Positions 6,631 through 9,294 of a stretch of DNA of 9,294 bases are shown here, one piece after another. The stretch is from positions 1 through 9,294 of the forward strand of contig JAKFVZ010000025.1 in NCBI GenBank assembly GCA_021732965.1. Reading direction: 5' to 3'. Under the pieces are notes generated by a model that worked only from the letters and a program-made list of their open reading frames with translations, had not been told where the DNA came from and did not search any database. How positions within the stretch are numbered: position 1 is the first letter of the stretch; every line of letters starts with the position of its first letter. Source of the stretch: Reyranella sp. (GTDB lineage Bacteria; Pseudomonadota; Alphaproteobacteria; Reyranellales; Reyranellaceae). The translations under genes were made by a program, and so were the position numbers.

Positions 6631-7826
6631 CCACGGACCTGCTGGCTGCCGTCGTAGCCTTCTTCGACACCGAGATCCTGCCGCGCCATCGCGAATGGGC
6701 GGCGCATGTCTCCACACACAAGGGAACGCCGCCGTTCATGGCAGGGCTGCAGGCCGGGGCACGTGCCGCCGGTCTGTGGAACCTCGGCCTGCCGGACCGC
6801 ATGAGCAATCGCGACTATGCGCCGATCGCCGAGATCACGGGCCGCCTGCCGTGGGCGCCGGAAGTGTTCAACGCCCAGGCGCCCGACGTGCCCAACATGA
6901 TCATGCTGCAGCACGTGGCGAACGCGGCGCAGAAGCAGCGCTGGCTCGAGCCGCTGCTGGACGGCCGCATCCGCTCGGCTTTCGGCATGACCGAGCCCGA
7001 CGTCGCCTCGTCCGATGCGACCAACATCGCCACGAGCCTGCGCCGCGACGGCGACGACTGGGTGATCAACGGCCGCAAGTGGTACATCACCGGCGGCGCG
7101 CATTCCGCCTGCGCCTTCGTGATTGTGATGGGCGTGTCGCGGCCCGAGGCGACGCGTACCGGCCGGCATTCCTGCGTTATCGTGCCGATGCCGTCGCCCG
7201 GCCTGCGGGTCGTGCGCGAGCTGCGCTTCCTCGGCTGGGAAGACAGTATCGCGCCCATCGCCGAACTCGACTTCAAGGATGTGCGTGTGCCGGCCGGGAA
7301 CCTGCTGGGCGAGGAAGGCGAGGGCTTTGCCGCGGCACAGGTGCGGCTGGGGCCGGCACGGCTGCATCACTGCATGCGTGCCATCGGGAGCTGCGAGGTC
7401 CTGGTCGAACTGATGATGGCGCGGGCCGCCGAACGGCGCACCTTCGGCCGGGCGGTGATCGATTACGATTCGACGCAACAGGCCATCGCCCGCTCCCGCA
7501 TCTAGATCGAGCAGGCCCGGCTGCTGGTGCTGCGCACGGCCGAGCGTCTGGACAGCGACGGCCATCAGGCCGTTTGGCGCGACGTTTCCATGGTCAAGGT
7601 CGCGGTGCCGGAAATGGCCCAGCGCATCGCCGATCGGGCGATGCAACTGTTCGGTGCCATGGGCGGCAGCGACGATGCGCCGATCCATCGCGCCTATGCC
7701 GTCGCGCGCATGCTGCGGATTGTAGACGGGCCGGACGAGGTTCATTTGCGGCAGATCTTCCGGCAGGAACGTCCCGCTCGCTGGACCGTTTCGGAATCAC
7801 CCTATATTACGCGGGGCGATGACTGA
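6627..7826 (+). pseudogene. Acyl-CoA dehydrogenase interrupted by an in-frame TAG (7503-7505)
   Basis: The reading frame encodes 399 residues of an FAD-dependent acyl-CoA dehydrogenase, nearest to the ACAD10/11-like branch by motif, but codon 293 is TAG. Before it: FGMTEPDVASSDATN (119-133, FAD/substrate region), WVINGRKWYITGG (145-157), LGEEGEGF (227-234) and the start of the C-terminal helices (RRTFGRAVIDYDSTQQAIARSRI). After it, in the same frame: IEQARLLVLRTAERLD, MQLFGAMGGSDD and RMLRIVDGPDEVH, whose Asp sits where the family's catalytic acid is expected. Relatives commonly read RIEIEQARLL here, so a single GAG-to-TAG change (G to T at 7503) would explain it. The 292-residue product lacks the catalytic acid and most of the C-terminal helical domain, so it should be inactive. 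Restart at a GTG at 7527 is conceivable. A sequencing error or suppression cannot be excluded. The ATG overlaps the VWA stop by 4 bp; its natural TGA overlaps the SGNH start by 8 bp. Confidence 0.9.
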
Positions 7827-9108
7827 GAACGGCCGCAAGCGGATTTACGCGATCGTATTTGGCCTGATCCTGGCCGGCATTACGCTGGCGGGTCTCGAGG
7901 TGCTCGCGTCATTGGAAGCGCCGTCGTGGCCCGCGCGAGCGCTGCGTTCCACTCCGCCGGTCAACGTGCAGTCGAGCGACTTCAGCGGCCTCGCGGACAA
8001 GCCGTGGATCTTCGAGCCTTACAATTCATGGGGTATGCGCGACAAGGAACGCAGCATCGCCAGGCCCGCGGGCGGCGGCTACCGCGCGGTCTTCGTCGGC
8101 GACAGCTATCTCGAATTCCAGCTCACGCGCCTCACCCTGCCGGGCGAAGTCGAACGGCGCTTCATCGCGGCGGGCCAGCCGAATGCCGAGATGATCAATC
8201 TCGGCATCTCGGCCACCGGGCCGCGCAGCTACTACTACCGGATGCGCGACGTGGCCTTCTTCCTGTCGCCCGATGCGCTTGCGGTGTTCTTCTTCTCGGG
8301 CAACGACTTCCTCTATGACGGGCAGGGTTACGGGCAAGGCATTCTGCCGAGCCTGGTCAGCGAGGCGCCGGGCGGGTCGATCCTGGGCAACGTCATGCCG
8401 AATGCCAACTGGGTGCTGGTCAATCGCCTGCGCCTGTCGGAGATGCTGACGACCAACAAGCCGGTGCCGCAGGAATTCGACACGCTGGCGAAGATCGCCC
8501 GCCTGCCCGCTGCGGAACGCACGCAGGCACTCGTGCGTCATGTCAAACGCTACTACTACCCGGACCTCACGGAGCAACAGATCGCCGCCATCTTCGGCCG
8601 GGGCGGCGATTCCTTCTGGCGGGCCTACGCCTCGGGCAAGGTCGACGACGAGTCGCTGCAAGGCTGGATCCTCAATCTCATGACAAAGTCCGAGATCGAG
8701 AAATCCCCTTACTTCGAAGCCACGACGAAAGAGCAGGCGGCGCGTCTGGTGAAGGATGGCGACATCCAGGCAACTTTGTCGTGGTTGACGGCGATGGATC
8801 GCGCCGCCCGCGAGCGCGGCGTGCCGCTGGTCCTGTTCATCGTGCCGCCGGGCACCGTCGATCCCGACTATGTGGCCTACTGGAAGCCGTGGCCGCGCTT
8901 CTACGCTTTCAACGTGATCGCCGAATACCGGCAGGACCGGCTGCTCGAAGCCCTGGCCAGAACGCAGATCCGGTACGTCGACCTGCGCAAGGACTTCGAG
9001 GGCGTGCGTGGCGCCTACCGGCGCAGCGACGCGCACTGGACCGACAAGGGCGTCGAGATCGCCGCGAACCGCGTCTACGAGGAACTGCGCAAGCTCGAGA
9101 AGCGCTAG
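7819..9108 (+). CDS. Membrane-anchored SGNH/GDSL-type hydrolase
   Basis: 429 residues. A short basic N-terminus is followed by one hydrophobic helix at about 9-31, most likely an uncleaved anchor that places the rest in the periplasm. SGNH blocks occur in the standard order: VFVGDSYLEF (91-100, nucleophile Ser96), MINLGISATGP (125-135, Gly129), FFFSGNDF (157-164, Asn162) and SDAHWTDKG (403-411, Asp404 and His406). About 240 residues separate the Asn block from the catalytic Asp/His block, far more than in compact esterases, and include a mainly helical stretch at about 220-330. VPLVLFIVPPGTVDPDY (335-351) resembles AlgJ/AlgX-like and other polysaccharide-modifying SGNH proteins, so removal or transfer of acyl groups on an envelope glycan is a possible role, but this is inference. 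The ATG overlaps the dehydrogenase stop by 8 bp; GGGG just upstream may help initiation. The TAG stop shares CTAG with the opposing SDR gene. Confidence 0.88.
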   Translation: MTENGRKRIYAIVFGLILAGITLAGLEVLASLEAPSWPARALRSTPPVNVQSSDFSGLADKPWIFEPYNSWGMRDKERSIARPAGGGYRAVFVGDSYLEFQLTRLTLPGEVERRFIAAGQPNAEMINLGISATGPRSYYYRMRDVAFFLSPDALAVFFFSGNDFLYDGQGYGQGILPSLVSEAPGGSILGNVMPNANWVLVNRLRLSEMLTTNKPVPQEFDTLAKIARLPAAERTQALVRHVKRYYYPDLTEQQIAAIFGRGGDSFWRAYASGKVDDESLQGWILNLMTKSEIEKSPYFEATTKEQAARLVKDGDIQATLSWLTAMDRAARERGVPLVLFIVPPGTVDPDYVAYWKPWPRFYAFNVIAEYRQDRLLEALARTQIRYVDLRKDFEGVRGAYRRSDAHWTDKGVEIAANRVYEELRKLEKR

Positions 9109-9294
9109 CCGGCGCCGAGCAATCTCGCGGACCAGCGCCCGGGCAGGGTCGTACCCAGCCAGACGGCGGCCTTCGTCCCGATCGGGAAGGCGACGCGCGG
9201 CCGGTTCAGGGCGAGGCCGCGGCGGATGATCGACGACGCCCTGGCCGAGGTCATCATGAACGGCATCGGGAAGGGGGCCTCGGTGGTGATGCGG
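9105..9294 (-). CDS. Short-chain dehydrogenase/reductase (SDR), C-terminal fragment
   Basis: The last 62 or so residues of a gene that continues past the right edge. The visible end reads TTEAPFPMPFMMTSARASS, then IIRRGLALNRPRVAFPIG and a hydrophobic tail with WLGTTLPGRWSARLLGAG. This fits the end of NAD(P)-dependent SDRs of the type whose C-terminus has PFLM, an AA..I..GL helix, an I.FP strand and then a membrane-associating tail. The Rossmann fold and the YxxxK catalytic site lie outside the window, so the call rests on this tail alone. The TAG stop at 9105-9107 overlaps the SGNH stop, leaving no spacer between the convergent genes. Confidence 0.65.
   Translation of the reverse strand, partial: RITTEAPFPMPFMMTSARASSIIRRGLALNRPRVAFPIGTKAAVWLGTTLPGRWSARLLGAG

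Noticed and set aside
7503..7505. TAG read as pyrrolysine or another programmed recoding
   Set aside because: There is no reason to expect pyrrolysine in an alphaproteobacterium, no recoding element is apparent, and the expected residue is an ordinary Glu.
7781..7808. Promoter-like TATATT at 7803-7808 before the SGNH gene
   Set aside because: The only -35 candidate (CTGGAC) is weak and at 16-nt spacing, and the start would be almost leaderless; the 8-bp overlap suggests coupling instead.
8026..9036. A 336-codon minus-strand open frame opposite the SGNH gene
   Set aside because: It is a shadow of the SGNH gene with biased composition and no recognisable motif.
1..9294. CRISPR arrays, tandem repeats, insertion sequences, tRNA genes, strong intrinsic terminators
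   Set aside because: I looked on both strands by eye and found no repeat series, transposase motif, cloverleaf or GC-hairpin/T-run that I could support.

Overview
The window is GC-rich and almost completely coding, with short or negative spacers and GTG as well as ATG starts. Together with a recognisable MipZ (the ParA-type division-site regulator of alphaproteobacteria lacking MinCD), this points to an alphaproteobacterial chromosome, perhaps of the Rhodospirillales/Hyphomicrobiales type. The genus cannot be fixed from the sequence. I see no tRNA, rRNA, CRISPR array, insertion sequence, prophage or att site, and no gene-free stretch above about 100 bases.

Layout. Left, minus strand: an unusual protein (GNAT-like N-terminus, three membrane helices, ClpP/crotonase-like serine hydrolase domain; 298-1566), followed 2 bp later by the 5' part of a HAD phosphatase of the GmhB/HisB-N type that runs off the left edge. 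Divergent from these, plus strand: a cytoplasmic molybdopterin oxidoreductase with one [4Fe-4S] site (1647-3758), which overlaps mipZ by 4 bp (3755-4687). mipZ runs head-on into a minus-strand MFS transporter (4605-5861), and their coding 3' ends overlap by 83 bp.

The MFS gene is divergent from a second plus-strand cluster: a VWA-domain protein (5926-6630), an acyl-CoA dehydrogenase (6627-7826) broken by one in-frame TAG, and a membrane-anchored SGNH hydrolase (7819-9108). These three overlap by 4 and 8 bp and look like one transcript. The 64-bp gap between MFS and VWA holds two plausible, overlapping divergent sigma70-type promoters. At the right edge, the 3' end of a minus-strand short-chain dehydrogenase shares a CTAG tetranucleotide with the SGNH stop codon.

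The genes do not form one obvious pathway. Some concern the envelope or division (GmhB-like phosphatase, membrane ClpP-like protein, MipZ, SGNH protein) and some redox or lipid metabolism (Mo enzyme, acyl-CoA dehydrogenase, SDR). I see no clear-cut new defence or mobile system. The items most worth a second look are the GNAT/membrane/ClpP-like fusion, the nonsense codon in the acyl-CoA dehydrogenase, and the 83-bp overlap that encodes the whole MipZ tail opposite the last MFS helix.
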